Positions 17,582 through 27,235 of a stretch of DNA of 64,000 nucleotides are shown piece after piece. Numbering within the stretch: the first letter of the stretch is position 1; every line of letters begins with the position of its first letter. Below the pieces are notes generated by a model. It ran no database searches, was not told the origin of the DNA, and worked only from the letters and a program-made list of their open reading frames with translations. The translations under genes and the position numbers were made by a program. This DNA comes from Afipia sp. (GTDB taxonomy: Bacteria; Pseudomonadota; Alphaproteobacteria; Rhizobiales; Xanthobacteraceae): positions 467,385 to 531,384 of the forward strand of contig JAFKER010000006.1 in NCBI GenBank assembly GCA_017308595.1, in the 5' to 3' direction.

Positions 17582-20053
17582 TTACGTACCGCGCGGCTTG
17601 ACCCGGCGGGTCGGCGGCGCGGAGGCCGGATCTTCCGGCCACGGATGGCGTGGATAGCGCCCCCGCAGATCGGATCGCACGGCGGCATAAGAGCCGCGCC
17701 AGAAGCCGGGCAGATCGCGCGTCACCTGCACCGGGCGGTGTGCGGGCGAGAGCAATTCCAGCACCAGCGGGATTTTGCCCTTGGCGATAGCCGGATGGAC
17801 ATTCAGCCCGAACAGTTCTTGCAATCGGACAGCGATAGTCGGCCCCTGCTCGGCTTCATAATCGATCGGCAGCGAGGTTCCGGTTGGGGCTTCGAAATGG
17901 GTGGGCGCTTCGCGGTCGAGTTTCGCGCGCGCGTCCCACGGCAGAAGATTCATCAGCGCATCGGACAAATCGCCCGCGGAGAAATTCGATAGCGAGGTCT
18001 TGTCGAACAGCGCGGGCACCAGCCAGTCGGCCCGTGTTTCTGCAAGCGCGTTGTCGGAGAGATCGGGCCAGTCCTCAGGAGAAGCCGCGCGCAAAAACAT
18101 CACGCGGTCGCGCCACTGCTTGAGCGCCTTCGACCACGGCAATCGGTCAATCCCTGCCGCGACAAGACCATCGGCCAGCACACGCGCCGTCTCCCCCGAA
18201 GGCAACACGGCCAGCGTTTGTTCCGAGAGCGTGATGGCATGAAGCTTCTTCCGGCGCCGGGCACGCAGCGCCATCGCCGCGCGATCGAATGTAATCTCAT
18301 CGTCGGTCTGAATGTGATCGGCAAACTGTTGCTCGATCTCCAGTTGCGCGATCCGAGCCGCCAGCAGGATGCGCCCGTTCGCCGCCGTTCCGGTCAATTC
18401 GGCCACCGCAATGTAAGGCGATTTTGCCAGCACCGAGGTTTGCTCGACGCTGGCGCCGCGCCCGTTGGCCAGCACGAATGATCCGTTGCCGCGATTGCGT
18501 GCGACACGATCCGGGAAGGCGAGCGCCAGCATCAAACCCGTGGAGAGCGAATGATCTTTGACATCAAACGGCTCATTCGCCGCCACCTGCTTGGCCCAAC
18601 GCTCTGCCAGTTGCCGGGCGCTTTGGGCACGTTGCGAGCGGTCGCGGCGGAAATTATCGAGACGCGCATCAAGGTCGGCGCTGTCGCCGCCAAGCCCGCG
18701 TTCGGTGAGAATGGCGGCAATCATCGCGGCGTCATCACCCCAGCCAAACCGGTGCGAATCCACAATCATGCGCGCGAGGCGCGGCGGCAGCGCCAGCGCG
18801 CGCAGGCTGTTGCCCTCCGGCGTGATGCGGCTTGCATCATCCAGCGCATTCAGTTCGCGCAGCAGATTACGTGCCTCGGTCAATGCAGGTACTGGCGGCG
18901 GATCGAGAAACGCTAGCGTCGACGGATCGGTCGCGCCCCAATGCGCCAGATCGAGCACCAGCGACGACAGGTCGGCGGACAGAATCTCGGGCCGGGTGTA
19001 GCTTTCAAGCGATGCGGTTTGCGGTTCGTCCCACAGCCGGTAGCAGACGCCGGGTTCGATACGGCCCGCACGGCCACGCCGCTGATCGACAGCGGCGCGC
19101 GAGGCGCGGATGGTTTCCAACCGCGTCAGGCCAATGTCTGGCTCATAGCGCGGCACCCGCGCCATGCCAGAATCAACCACGATGCGCACGCCCTCAATCG
19201 TCAGCGACGTTTCAGCAATCGAGGTCGCCAAGACCACCTTACGTTGGCCTTTGGGTGCGGGCGAGATCGCGCGGTCCTGCACAGCGGCATCGAGCGCACC
19301 GAACAGCGGCACGATTTCGGTGTTCGGATCGCTGACGCGCTCAGTGAGAAAATTCTGAGTGCGGCGGATTTCCGCCGCGCCGGGCAGGAATGCGAGGACG
19401 GAGCCTGTATCGGCACGGAGCGCAGTTGCAATCGCATCCGCCATCTGCCGCTCGATCGGCACATCCGGCTTGCGGCTGAGGTAACGCGTTTCAACCGGAT
19501 AGGCCCGGCCCTCGCTCTCGATCACCGGCGCATCGCCGAGCAGCTTTGCCACGCGCGCGCCATCGAGCGTCGCAGACATCACCAGAATCCGCAAATCCTC
19601 GCGCAACCCGGTTTGCGCATCCCGCGCCAGCGCAAGACCGAGGTCCGCATCGAGCGAACGTTCGTGAAATTCGTCGAACAGCACGGCGGCGACGCCAGAC
19701 AATTCCGGATCGTCCAGAATCTGGCGGGTAAAGATTCCTTCGGTGACCACTTCAATGCGCGTTGCGCGCGAGACCTTCGAGCCGAAGCGCACACGATAGC
19801 CGACGGTCTCGCCAACCTTCTCACCCAACGTCTGGGCCATGCGCTCGGCAGCGGCGCGCGCCGCGATCCGGCGCGGCTCCAGCACGATGATTTTCTTTTT
19901 CGCGGTCCAGTCCGCACCCAGCAGCGCCAGCGGCACGCGCGTGGTCTTGCCCGCACCCGGCGGTGCGACCAGTACGGCCGTACTGCTGCGCGCGAGCGCC
20001 GATGTCAGGTCATCAAGGACTGCATCGATGGGAAGAGGCGTGGAGAAGTTCAT
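17582..20053 (-). CDS. hrpB: ATP-dependent helicase HrpB
   Basis: The 823-residue DEAH-type RNA helicase shows motif I PPGAGKTT (residues 31-38), motif II in the DEFH form characteristic of HrpB (FDEFHERSLDADLG), motif III MSATLDG, motif VI DQRRGRAGRIEPG, and the C-terminal HrpB domain (LAFPDRVARNRGNGSF). Its function in bacteria is not well defined. The start is set at ATG 20053 (MNFSTPLPID). The frame is open 16 codons further upstream, but that extension (MGPRLRGDD) is translated from a dispersed repeat and is not part of the protein. Confidence 0.95.
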   Translation of the reverse strand: MNFSTPLPIDAVLDDLTSALARSSTAVLVAPPGAGKTTRVPLALLGADWTAKKKIIVLEPRRIAARAAAERMAQTLGEKVGETVGYRVRFGSKVSRATRIEVVTEGIFTRQILDDPELSGVAAVLFDEFHERSLDADLGLALARDAQTGLREDLRILVMSATLDGARVAKLLGDAPVIESEGRAYPVETRYLSRKPDVPIERQMADAIATALRADTGSVLAFLPGAAEIRRTQNFLTERVSDPNTEIVPLFGALDAAVQDRAISPAPKGQRKVVLATSIAETSLTIEGVRIVVDSGMARVPRYEPDIGLTRLETIRASRAAVDQRRGRAGRIEPGVCYRLWDEPQTASLESYTRPEILSADLSSLVLDLAHWGATDPSTLAFLDPPPVPALTEARNLLRELNALDDASRITPEGNSLRALALPPRLARMIVDSHRFGWGDDAAMIAAILTERGLGGDSADLDARLDNFRRDRSQRAQSARQLAERWAKQVAANEPFDVKDHSLSTGLMLALAFPDRVARNRGNGSFVLANGRGASVEQTSVLAKSPYIAVAELTGTAANGRILLAARIAQLEIEQQFADHIQTDDEITFDRAAMALRARRRKKLHAITLSEQTLAVLPSGETARVLADGLVAAGIDRLPWSKALKQWRDRVMFLRAASPEDWPDLSDNALAETRADWLVPALFDKTSLSNFSAGDLSDALMNLLPWDARAKLDREAPTHFEAPTGTSLPIDYEAEQGPTIAVRLQELFGLNVHPAIAKGKIPLVLELLSPAHRPVQVTRDLPGFWRGSYAAVRSDLRGRYPRHPWPEDPASAPPTRRVKPRGT

Positions 20054-20064
20054 ATTATCATCTG

Positions 20065-20146
20065 CGTCGTCCCCGCGAAGGCGGGGACCCATAATCACCA
20101 AAGGTTGTTGGTGACACGTCTATATCAGTTTACTCAGGGAGTATGG
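20065..20146. repeat. Dispersed repeat, family 2, copy 1 (inverted)
   Basis: The core CGTCCCCGCGAAGGCGGGGAC is a near-perfect palindrome. It is followed by CACCAAAGGTTGTTGGTG, another inverted repeat, and ends near GGGAGTATGG. Read on the minus strand it has the same order as the copies at 27960 and 31382 (CCAT...CCCCGCCTTCGC.GGGAC). It lies just upstream of hrpB. Confidence 0.7.
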
Positions 20147-20204
20147 CCCTCTTAGCGGGAACGACATCCCAACTATCGCGAATACCTGTCTTAAGCAGAC
20201 AGCC

Positions 20205-21515
20205 TCACACAGCCCCGCGGCCTACGCTCTCATAGGTGAAGCCGAGCGCTTCCATCTCGTCTCGGCGATAGATGTTACGCAAGTCCACCATGACAGGGTT
20301 GGCCATCTCGCGCTTCAGACGCTTGAGGTCCAGCGCGCGGAACTGCCGCCATTCAGTGACGATCACCAATGCGTCGACGTCCTTGGCGACCGCATAGGGA
20401 TCTTCGCAATAGGTGATCTCGGGCAGTTCGCTCTTCGCCTGCTCCATGCCTTCGGGATCATAGGCGCGTACTTTCGCGCCAAGGTCGAGCAAACCGGTAA
20501 TAAGCGGGATCGATGGCGCTTCGCGCATATCGTCGGTGTCCGGCTTGAAGGTCAGGCCAAGCACGCCGACGGTCTTGCCGCGCAGATTGCCTCCGAGCGC
20601 GCTTGAGACCTTGCGTGCCATCGCGCGTTTGCGGTTGTCGTTCACCGCGAGCACCGCTTCGACGATGCGCAGCGGCACATCGTGATCCAGCGCAGTCTTC
20701 ACCAGCGCACGGGTATCCTTGGGAAAGCACGAACCGCCAAAACCGGGACCGGCGTTGAGAAATTTCGACCCAATGCGGTTGTCGAGACCGATGCCGCGCG
20801 CAACCTCCTGCACATCGGCACCAACTTTTTCGGACAAGTCCGCTATCTCGTTGATGAAGGTAATCTTGGTCGCGAGAAACGCATTGGCGGCGTACTTGAT
20901 CAATTCCGCCGTGCGCCGCTCCGTATACATGATCGGCGCCTGATTGAGATACAGCGGCCGGTAGACTTCGCCGAGCACCTTGCGCGCGCGCTCATCCGAG
21001 GTGCCGACCACAATGCGATCCGGGTGCTTGAAGTCACGGATCGCCGCGCCCTCGCGCAGGAATTCCGGATTAGACGCCACGGCAACATCGGCCTGCGGAT
21101 TGGTCTCGCGGATGATCCGCTCGACCTCGTCGCCGGTGCCGACCGGCACCGTGGATTTGGTCACCACCACCGTAAAACCTTGCAACGCCTTTGCGATGTC
21201 GCGTGCAGCAGCATGGACATAGGTCAGATCCGCGTGGCCATCGCCGCGCCGGGACGGTGTGCCCACCGCAATGAACACCGCGTCCGCCTTGCCGACCGGG
21301 CCGGCAATATCCGTGGTGAAATCCAGCCGCCCGGCGCTCACCGAGGCTTCCACCAGCCGGTCCAGATCAGGTTCGAAAATCGGGATTTCCCCCCGGTTCA
21401 GGGCGTCGATCTTGCTCGCGTCGGTATCGACACAGGTCACGCGATGGCCGAAATCCGCAAAACAGGCTCCGGACACCAGCCCGACATACCCCGTGCCAAT
21501 CATCGCAATCCGCAT
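20205..21515 (-). CDS. ugd: UDP-glucose 6-dehydrogenase
   Basis: The 436-residue enzyme oxidises UDP-glucose to UDP-glucuronate with two NAD+. It has the N-terminal NAD fold (MRIAMIGTGYVGLVSGACFA), the TKSTVPVGTGD loop, ELIKYAANAFLATKITFINE in the central domain, and the catalytic Cys263 in FGGSCFPKDTRA. The C-terminal domain contains VGVLGLTFKPDTDDMREAPS. UDP-glucuronate supplies capsule, exopolysaccharide or lipid A modification. It is divergent from the membrane acyltransferase gene; both could belong to surface polysaccharide modification. Confidence 0.96.
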   Translation of the reverse strand: MRIAMIGTGYVGLVSGACFADFGHRVTCVDTDASKIDALNRGEIPIFEPDLDRLVEASVSAGRLDFTTDIAGPVGKADAVFIAVGTPSRRGDGHADLTYVHAAARDIAKALQGFTVVVTKSTVPVGTGDEVERIIRETNPQADVAVASNPEFLREGAAIRDFKHPDRIVVGTSDERARKVLGEVYRPLYLNQAPIMYTERRTAELIKYAANAFLATKITFINEIADLSEKVGADVQEVARGIGLDNRIGSKFLNAGPGFGGSCFPKDTRALVKTALDHDVPLRIVEAVLAVNDNRKRAMARKVSSALGGNLRGKTVGVLGLTFKPDTDDMREAPSIPLITGLLDLGAKVRAYDPEGMEQAKSELPEITYCEDPYAVAKDVDALVIVTEWRQFRALDLKRLKREMANPVMVDLRNIYRRDEMEALGFTYESVGRGAV

Positions 21516-21667
21516 ATACCACCCGCTTTAGACACCGTTAACGATGCTGGTTTCGCGGGGGCTTTTAGCGCAAATCCGCGTGAATGGGGCACAACATTTG
21601 TATGAATAAAGGAGAATGAAACCCCTGCGCCTCAGGATGGCGCGCATCTGGACCGAAACGGGACACC

Positions 21668-22726
21668 ATGAGCAGCAACGGCACATCCGGCACGCGCACC
21701 CTGCCCACCTCCGAGCGGATCGACTGGGTCGACTATGCCAAGGGCATCTGCATCGTCATGGTGGTCATGATGCATTCGACACTGGGCGTCGAGGCGGCTG
21801 CGGGCAAGCAGGGCTTTATGCACCTGTTCGTCGAGTTCGCAAAGCCGTTCCGGATGCCGGATTTCTTCCTGATTTCAGGCCTCTTCCTGGCGCGGGTGAT
21901 CGACCGCGACTGGCGCACCTATCTGGACCGCAAGGTGGTGCATTTCGCTTACTTCTATGTGCTGTGGGTCACCATCCAGTTCGGCTTCAAGGCCCCCGCT
22001 TTTGCCGCCGAACAGGGCTGGACTCATGTCGGTGTCATGTATTTGCAATCTTTCATCGAGCCGTTCGGCACGCTGTGGTTCATCTACCTGCTGCCGGTGT
22101 TCTTTGTCGTGACCAAGGCGACGCGACGTATCCCCGCCGCGCTGATCTGGCTGGCTGCTGCCGCACTCGAAGCCATACATGTGTCCACCGGCTGGACCGT
22201 GATCGACGAATTCGCCGCACGCTTTGTCTATTTCTATTCCGGCTATCTGTTCGCGAATTACGTGTTCGCGCTGGCCGATCGGGCTCGGGAAAAGCCGAAC
22301 ACAGCACTGATCGGCCTCGCTGCTTGGGCTATCGCCAACGGCGTTCTGGTGTTCGCGGGCTTCGGTGACCGGCCGGTCATCTCGTTGATACTCGGATTTG
22401 CCGGTGCCTGTGCTGTCATCGTCACCGGTACACTCCTGGCGCGCGCCAACTGGCTGGGCTTCCTGCGTTACTGCGGCGAACATTCCATCGTGATCTATCT
22501 GGCTTTCTTCCTGCCCATGGCCATCACCCGCGTGGTCCTGCTCAAGACCGGCATTATTCCGGACATCGGCCTCGTCTCGCTGATCGACACCGTCGCCGGC
22601 GTCACCGGTGCCCTCCTGATGTGGTGGGGTGCAAAACGCGCCGGGCTCAATTTCCTGTTCGAGCGGCCCGCCATGTTCTGGATCGCACCGAAGCAAAAGC
22701 GACCGGCCTTGCAGGCAGCGGAATAG
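21668..22726 (+). CDS. Membrane acyltransferase (acyltransferase 3 family)
   Basis: This 352-residue integral membrane protein has about ten hydrophobic segments. It begins with the family hallmark IDWVDYAKGICIVMVVMMH (the R/D-x-x-K-G-I-x-I segment plus His) and RMPDFFLISGLFLAR, typical of the OatA/OafA/OpgC-like acyltransferase 3 superfamily, which moves acyl groups onto extracytoplasmic sugars. The substrate is unknown; surface glycan or periplasmic glucan is plausible given the divergent ugd gene. The 152-bp upstream gap holds GGAGAATG at 21611 but that frame is not this gene. Confidence 0.88.
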   Translation: MSSNGTSGTRTLPTSERIDWVDYAKGICIVMVVMMHSTLGVEAAAGKQGFMHLFVEFAKPFRMPDFFLISGLFLARVIDRDWRTYLDRKVVHFAYFYVLWVTIQFGFKAPAFAAEQGWTHVGVMYLQSFIEPFGTLWFIYLLPVFFVVTKATRRIPAALIWLAAAALEAIHVSTGWTVIDEFAARFVYFYSGYLFANYVFALADRAREKPNTALIGLAAWAIANGVLVFAGFGDRPVISLILGFAGACAVIVTGTLLARANWLGFLRYCGEHSIVIYLAFFLPMAITRVVLLKTGIIPDIGLVSLIDTVAGVTGALLMWWGAKRAGLNFLFERPAMFWIAPKQKRPALQAAE

Positions 22727-22794
22727 CCAACATTTCCGTGAGGAACTGAGCGTTGCCGGGTGTCAATTTCGGGAGAAATCCCTAAATTGCGCCC

Positions 22795-25700
22795 ATGCCC
22801 AAAAAGCCCGCTTCCCCCGCGAAATCGCCCGCCACGAAATCCGCCGCCAAAGCTGCACCCGCAAAGGCTCCGGCAGCGAAAGCGCCGTCCGCCAGCGCTC
22901 CGCGCAGCGGCGATCATGTCTTCCTGGTGGATGGCTCAGGCTACATCTTCCGCGCCTATCACGCGCTGCCGCCGCTGAACCGCAAGTCCGACGGACTGCA
23001 GGTCAATGCCGTGCTCGGCTTCTGCAACATGCTGTGGAAGCTGATGCGTGACATGCCGCCGGACAACCGTCCGACGCACCTTGCCATCGTGTTCGACAAG
23101 TCCGAAGTCACCTTCCGCAACAAACTTTATCCCGAATACAAGGCGCAGCGCCCGCCCGCGCCGGACGATCTCATCCCGCAATTCGCGTTGATCCGCGAAG
23201 CGGTGCGCGCGTTCGACCTGCCCTGTCTCGAACAGGCCGGCTTCGAGGCCGACGATCTGATCGCAACTTACGTGCGCGAGGCGTGCGAACGCGGCGCGAC
23301 GGCCACCATCGTTTCCTCCGACAAGGACCTGATGCAGCTCGTGACCGATTGCGTGTCGATGTACGACACCATGAAGGATCGCCGCATCGGCATTCCCGAA
23401 GTGATCGAGAAATTCGGTGTGCCGCCCGAAAAGGTTGTCGAAGTGCAGGCGCTGGCGGGCGATTCCGTCGATAACGTGCCGGGTGTGCCGGGTATCGGCA
23501 TCAAGACCGCGGCGCAACTCATCACCGAATATGGCGATCTCGAAACGCTGCTCACCCGCGCGCCAGAGATCAAACAGCCCAAGCGCCGCGAAGCATTGAT
23601 CGAGAACGCCGACAAGGCACGCATTTCGAAACAGCTTGTGCAGCTCGATGACCGCGTCGCGCTTGATGTGCCGCTGGATGACCTTGCTGTGCACGAACCG
23701 GATTCGCGCAAGCTGATTGCGTTCCTCAAGGCGATGGAATTCTCGACGCTGACGCGGCGCGTGGCGGAGTATTCGCAGATCGATCCGTCGGACATCGAAG
23801 CCGACGCCAGCATGAAGAGCGCGTCCGCGCCCGCCCACGTCGCAGCAACTTCGCAAGCGACCTCGCCCGGCAGCAGCGACCTCGATCTGTTCGGCCAGGG
23901 AGCGCCCGGGAAAACATCGAATGCCGGGCAATGGAGCGGATCGCAGCCCAAGCAGTCCGCCGTCACTGACACAGGTCTGCAAACACCAAAGGCGCTGGCG
24001 GATGCACGCGCCGAAGAGGCGCGCAGCGCAAAGTTTAACCGCGCCGCCTACGCCACGATCAGAAGCGCCGACGACCTGAAACGCTGGATCGCACGCGCCT
24101 TCGACGTTGGTCAGGTCGCGCTGACCGTGGAAACCTCCACGGCTGACCCGATGACCGCCGAGATCACCGGCATTTCGCTCGCAACCGGCGTCAACGAATC
24201 CTGCTATATCCCGCTCGCGCATACCAAGCCCGGCGACGGCGCCGGGCTGTTCGCGGGCGGACCGGCACCCGACCAGATCAAGGCCGCCGATGCACTGGCG
24301 GCGCTCAAGCCGCTGCTCGCCGATGCAGGTGTTCTGAAGATCGGCCACGACCTGAAATTCGATACCGTGGTGCTCGCGCAGCACGGCATCGACATGGCAC
24401 CGGTCGAGGATACCATCCTGATTTCCTACGTGCTGGATGCGGGCCGCGCCAAGCACGATCAGGAATCGCTGGCCGAAAGCTGGTTCGGTCACAAGACTAT
24501 CAGCTTCGGCGATCTTGTCGGCAGCGGCAAGAACCGGATCACCTACGACCAGGTGACGATCGAGAAAGCGACCGAATATGCCGCCGAGCGTGCCGATCTG
24601 ACGATACGGCTGTGGCGCGTGCTCAAGCCGCGCCTGTTGGCTTATCGCGTCAACACCGTCTACGAGACGCTGGAGCGCCCACTGGTGCCGGTGCTGGCGC
24701 GGATGGAGCGGCGCGGCATTTCCATCGATCGTCAGGTTTTGTCCCGCCTGTCGGGAGAATTCGCGCAGACCGCTGCGCGCGTCGAAGCCGACATTCAGAA
24801 CATGGCGGGCGAGCCCATCAACCCGGGCAGCCCCAAACAACTCGGCGACATCATGTTCGGCAAGATGAGTCTGCCGGGCGGCGCGAAGACGAAGACCGGC
24901 GCGTGGTCCACGTCCGCACAAATTCTCGATGAACTTGCGGAAGCCGGCCACGAATTCCCTGCACGCGTGCTGGAGTGGCGGCAGGTCACCAAGCTGAAAT
25001 CGACCTACACCGATTCACTGCCCGAATACGTCAATCCGCAGACCCACCGCGTGCACACCACCTACGCGCTGGCTGCGACGACAACAGGACGACTGTCATC
25101 CAACGAGCCGAACCTGCAGAACATTCCGGTGCGCACCGAGGATGGCCGCAAGATCCGCAAGGCCTTCATCGCCACCAAGGGCCACAAACTTGTCTCGGCG
25201 GACTACTCGCAGATCGAATTGCGGTTGCTCGCCGAGATCGCGGATATTCCTTCACTCAGGCAGGCCTTTAACGACAAGCTCGACATTCACGCGATGACAG
25301 CATCGGAAATGTTCGGCGTGCCGATCAAGGACATGCCGGGCGAAGTGCGCCGCCGCGCCAAGGCGATCAACTTCGGCATCATCTACGGCATCTCGGCCTT
25401 TGGCCTTGCCAATCAGCTCGGCATTCCACGCGAGGAAGCCGGCGCTTACATCAAGAAGTATTTCGAGCGCTTCCCCGGTATCCGCGCCTATATGGACGCG
25501 ACACGCGACTTCTGCCGCGAGCATGGCTACGTCGAAACGATTTTTGGCCGCAAGTGTCACTATCCGGACATCAAGGCCAGCAATCCCTCGATCCGCGCCT
25601 TCAACGAGCGCGCCGCGATCAACGCGCGGCTGCAAGGCTCCGCCGCCGACATCATTCGCCGCGCCATGATCCGGATGGAGGACGTGCTGGCAGAAAAGAA

Positions 25701-25887
25701 ACTATCCGCGCAGATGCTGCTGCAGGTGCATGACGAACTGATCTTCGAGGTGCCTGACGATGAGGTGGCGAAGACCCTGCCGGTGATCCAGCATGTGATG
25801 CAGGATGCGCCATTCCCTGCGGTGTCACTCTCGGTACCCCTGCAGGTCGATGCGCGAGCGGCGAGCAATTGGGACGAGGCGCATTGA
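22795..25887 (+). CDS. polA: DNA polymerase I with substituted 3'-5' exonuclease site
   Basis: This 1030-residue protein has three domains. A Lys/Ala/Pro-rich tail (1-40) precedes the 5'-nuclease domain (LVDGSGYIFRAYHALPP, AGFEADDLIATY, SSDKDLMQLV, GDSVDNVPGVPGIG). The 3'-5' exonuclease domain (about 425-610) keeps Glu446 and Asp523 (GHDLKFD), but the Asp of motif I (DxE in E. coli, D355) is Thr444 (LTVET) and the Asp of motif III (YAAED, D501) is Arg599 (YAAERAD). The polymerase domain is intact: motif A DYSQIELRL (Asp803), motif B RRRAKAINFGIIYG, motif C QVHDELIFE (His979-Glu981). So polymerase and flap/RNA-primer removal should work while proofreading is probably lost. Confidence 0.97.
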   Translation: MPKKPASPAKSPATKSAAKAAPAKAPAAKAPSASAPRSGDHVFLVDGSGYIFRAYHALPPLNRKSDGLQVNAVLGFCNMLWKLMRDMPPDNRPTHLAIVFDKSEVTFRNKLYPEYKAQRPPAPDDLIPQFALIREAVRAFDLPCLEQAGFEADDLIATYVREACERGATATIVSSDKDLMQLVTDCVSMYDTMKDRRIGIPEVIEKFGVPPEKVVEVQALAGDSVDNVPGVPGIGIKTAAQLITEYGDLETLLTRAPEIKQPKRREALIENADKARISKQLVQLDDRVALDVPLDDLAVHEPDSRKLIAFLKAMEFSTLTRRVAEYSQIDPSDIEADASMKSASAPAHVAATSQATSPGSSDLDLFGQGAPGKTSNAGQWSGSQPKQSAVTDTGLQTPKALADARAEEARSAKFNRAAYATIRSADDLKRWIARAFDVGQVALTVETSTADPMTAEITGISLATGVNESCYIPLAHTKPGDGAGLFAGGPAPDQIKAADALAALKPLLADAGVLKIGHDLKFDTVVLAQHGIDMAPVEDTILISYVLDAGRAKHDQESLAESWFGHKTISFGDLVGSGKNRITYDQVTIEKATEYAAERADLTIRLWRVLKPRLLAYRVNTVYETLERPLVPVLARMERRGISIDRQVLSRLSGEFAQTAARVEADIQNMAGEPINPGSPKQLGDIMFGKMSLPGGAKTKTGAWSTSAQILDELAEAGHEFPARVLEWRQVTKLKSTYTDSLPEYVNPQTHRVHTTYALAATTTGRLSSNEPNLQNIPVRTEDGRKIRKAFIATKGHKLVSADYSQIELRLLAEIADIPSLRQAFNDKLDIHAMTASEMFGVPIKDMPGEVRRRAKAINFGIIYGISAFGLANQLGIPREEAGAYIKKYFERFPGIRAYMDATRDFCREHGYVETIFGRKCHYPDIKASNPSIRAFNERAAINARLQGSAADIIRRAMIRMEDVLAEKKLSAQMLLQVHDELIFEVPDDEVAKTLPVIQHVMQDAPFPAVSLSVPLQVDARAASNWDEAH

Positions 25888-25910
25888 TAAATCCCGAGAG
25901 ATCATAGCAA

Positions 25911-26531
25911 TTGTCCACCTCCCTGCTCGCCTTCGTTCTGACCTGCTTCATCATCGAGATTACGCCTGGACCGAACATGGCCTATCTCGCTGCGCTGTCC
26001 CTCTCGCAGGGCACGCGCGCAGGCCTTGCAGCCGTTGCCGGCATTGCGCTCGGACTTGCGATCTATGGTGTGGCGGCGTCGCTTGGGCTCAGTGCCATCA
26101 TCGACAACTCGGCATTTCTCTACGAAACGCTGCGCTGGGGCGGTGTCGCCTACCTGCTCTGGCTGGCGTGGGAGGCATGGGCGGCTGAACGTGAGATATC
26201 GCCGGAAACCGTCGATGGCGGAATCAATCCGTGGACCGCATTCCGGCGCGGATTGATCACCAACCTCCTCAATCCAAAGGCCGCGGTATTCTATGTCGCC
26301 GTACTGCCGGACTTCATTCAGATCGGCAAAAGCGCCGTCACGACGCAGACACTGACACTCTCGGCGATCTATGTCGGCATCGCCACCGCGATCCACCTCG
26401 CAATCGTGCTGCTGGCCTCGCGGCTGCAACGCGTGATCGCAACGCCCGAACAGCGCCGCACCGTTCGCCGCGTTCTCGCCGTGCTGCTCGCCGCCATAGC
26501 GGTCTGGTTCGCCTTCAGCACCAGCCGGTGA
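25911..26531 (+). CDS. LysE/RhtB family amino acid exporter
   Basis: The 206-residue protein has about six hydrophobic segments and the family signature near the N-terminus: FIIEITPGPNMAYLAALSLSQGTRAGLAAVAG, with the conserved TPGPN. LITNLLNPKAAVFYVAVLPDF is the second landmark. Such proteins export amino acids or homoserine lactones across the inner membrane. The start is TTG at 25911, 23 bp after the polA stop; no ATG fits without losing the first membrane segment. The GST gene that follows is convergent. Confidence 0.88.
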   Translation: MSTSLLAFVLTCFIIEITPGPNMAYLAALSLSQGTRAGLAAVAGIALGLAIYGVAASLGLSAIIDNSAFLYETLRWGGVAYLLWLAWEAWAAEREISPETVDGGINPWTAFRRGLITNLLNPKAAVFYVAVLPDFIQIGKSAVTTQTLTLSAIYVGIATAIHLAIVLLASRLQRVIATPEQRRTVRRVLAVLLAAIAVWFAFSTSR

Positions 26532-26534
26532 TTC

Positions 26535-27161
26535 CTACCCCAGCTTCACATCAAAACCCCGCTTCACACCCGGCCGCGCCATCATTGACTCGTACCAGCG
26601 CTTGACGTGCGGAAAATCTTCCAGCGGCACTTTGTGGCGCTCATGCCGCCACGCCCAGCCCATGATCGCAAAATCGGCCACCGAAATCTTATCCGCAACG
26701 AATTCGTGGTCCTCGAGCCGCCGGTCGAGCACGCCATAGAGCCTGCGCGTTTCCTTTGAAAATCGCTCGAGGCCGTAGCGGCGATCCTGTTCGTTCTCCA
26801 ATGCGATGAAATGATGCACCTGTCCGGGCATCGGACCGAAGCCGCCCATCTGCCACATCAGCCATTCCAGAACCGGTATGCGCTCGCCAAGATCCTTTGG
26901 CAGGAACTGTCCGGTCTTCTCGCCGAGATACAGCAGGATCGCGCCGGATTCGAAGATGCTGACCGGCTTGCCGTGCGGGCCCTGCGGATCGGTAATGGCG
27001 GGGATCTTGTTGTTCGGGCTGATCTTGAGGAAGTCCGGCGCGAATTGCTCGTCCTTGGAAATATCGATCGGATGCACCTTGTATGGCAGCCCCATTTCCT
27101 CCAGCGCGATGCTGATCTTGCGGCCATTGGGCGTATTCCACGTATAGAATTCGATGGTCAT
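26535..27161 (-). CDS. Glutathione S-transferase family protein (YghU/YfcG-like)
   Basis: The 208-residue protein has an N-terminal thioredoxin-fold GST domain (MTIEFYTWNTPNGRKISIALEE, KIPAITDPQGPHG with the cis-Pro, SIFESGAILLYLGEK) and a C-terminal helical domain (EWLMWQMGGFGPMPGQ, ISVADFAIMGW). The TPNGRK segment and the WQMGGFGPM motif are typical of the Ure2p/YfcG/YghU group, which often have disulfide-bond reductase or peroxidase activity on glutathione. I chose ATG 27161; the frame extends 20 codons upstream with no homology. Confidence 0.9.
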   Translation of the reverse strand: MTIEFYTWNTPNGRKISIALEEMGLPYKVHPIDISKDEQFAPDFLKISPNNKIPAITDPQGPHGKPVSIFESGAILLYLGEKTGQFLPKDLGERIPVLEWLMWQMGGFGPMPGQVHHFIALENEQDRRYGLERFSKETRRLYGVLDRRLEDHEFVADKISVADFAIMGWAWRHERHKVPLEDFPHVKRWYESMMARPGVKRGFDVKLG

Positions 27162-27235
27162 TTGCTGCCTTTTGTTGGTCTTGCGCTGTTGACGGTGGGC
27201 GATCCGCTGTGGAATGTCCACAAAGCTTCAATTGG

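Noticed and set aside
20054-20101. N-terminal extension of HrpB reading MVIMGPRLRGDDADDN.
   Set aside because: It is the translation of a dispersed repeat, a well-known artefact in this group; ATG 20053 fits the helicase family.
18941-20155. A 404-codon plus-strand frame opposite hrpB.
   Set aside because: It is an antisense shadow; the helicase motifs on the minus strand explain the coding signal.
22936-24951. A 671-codon open frame antisense to polA.
   Set aside because: It is an antisense shadow of a high-GC gene: no signal of a family, biased composition (Arg, His, Gly rich), and polA on the other strand has complete conserved motifs.
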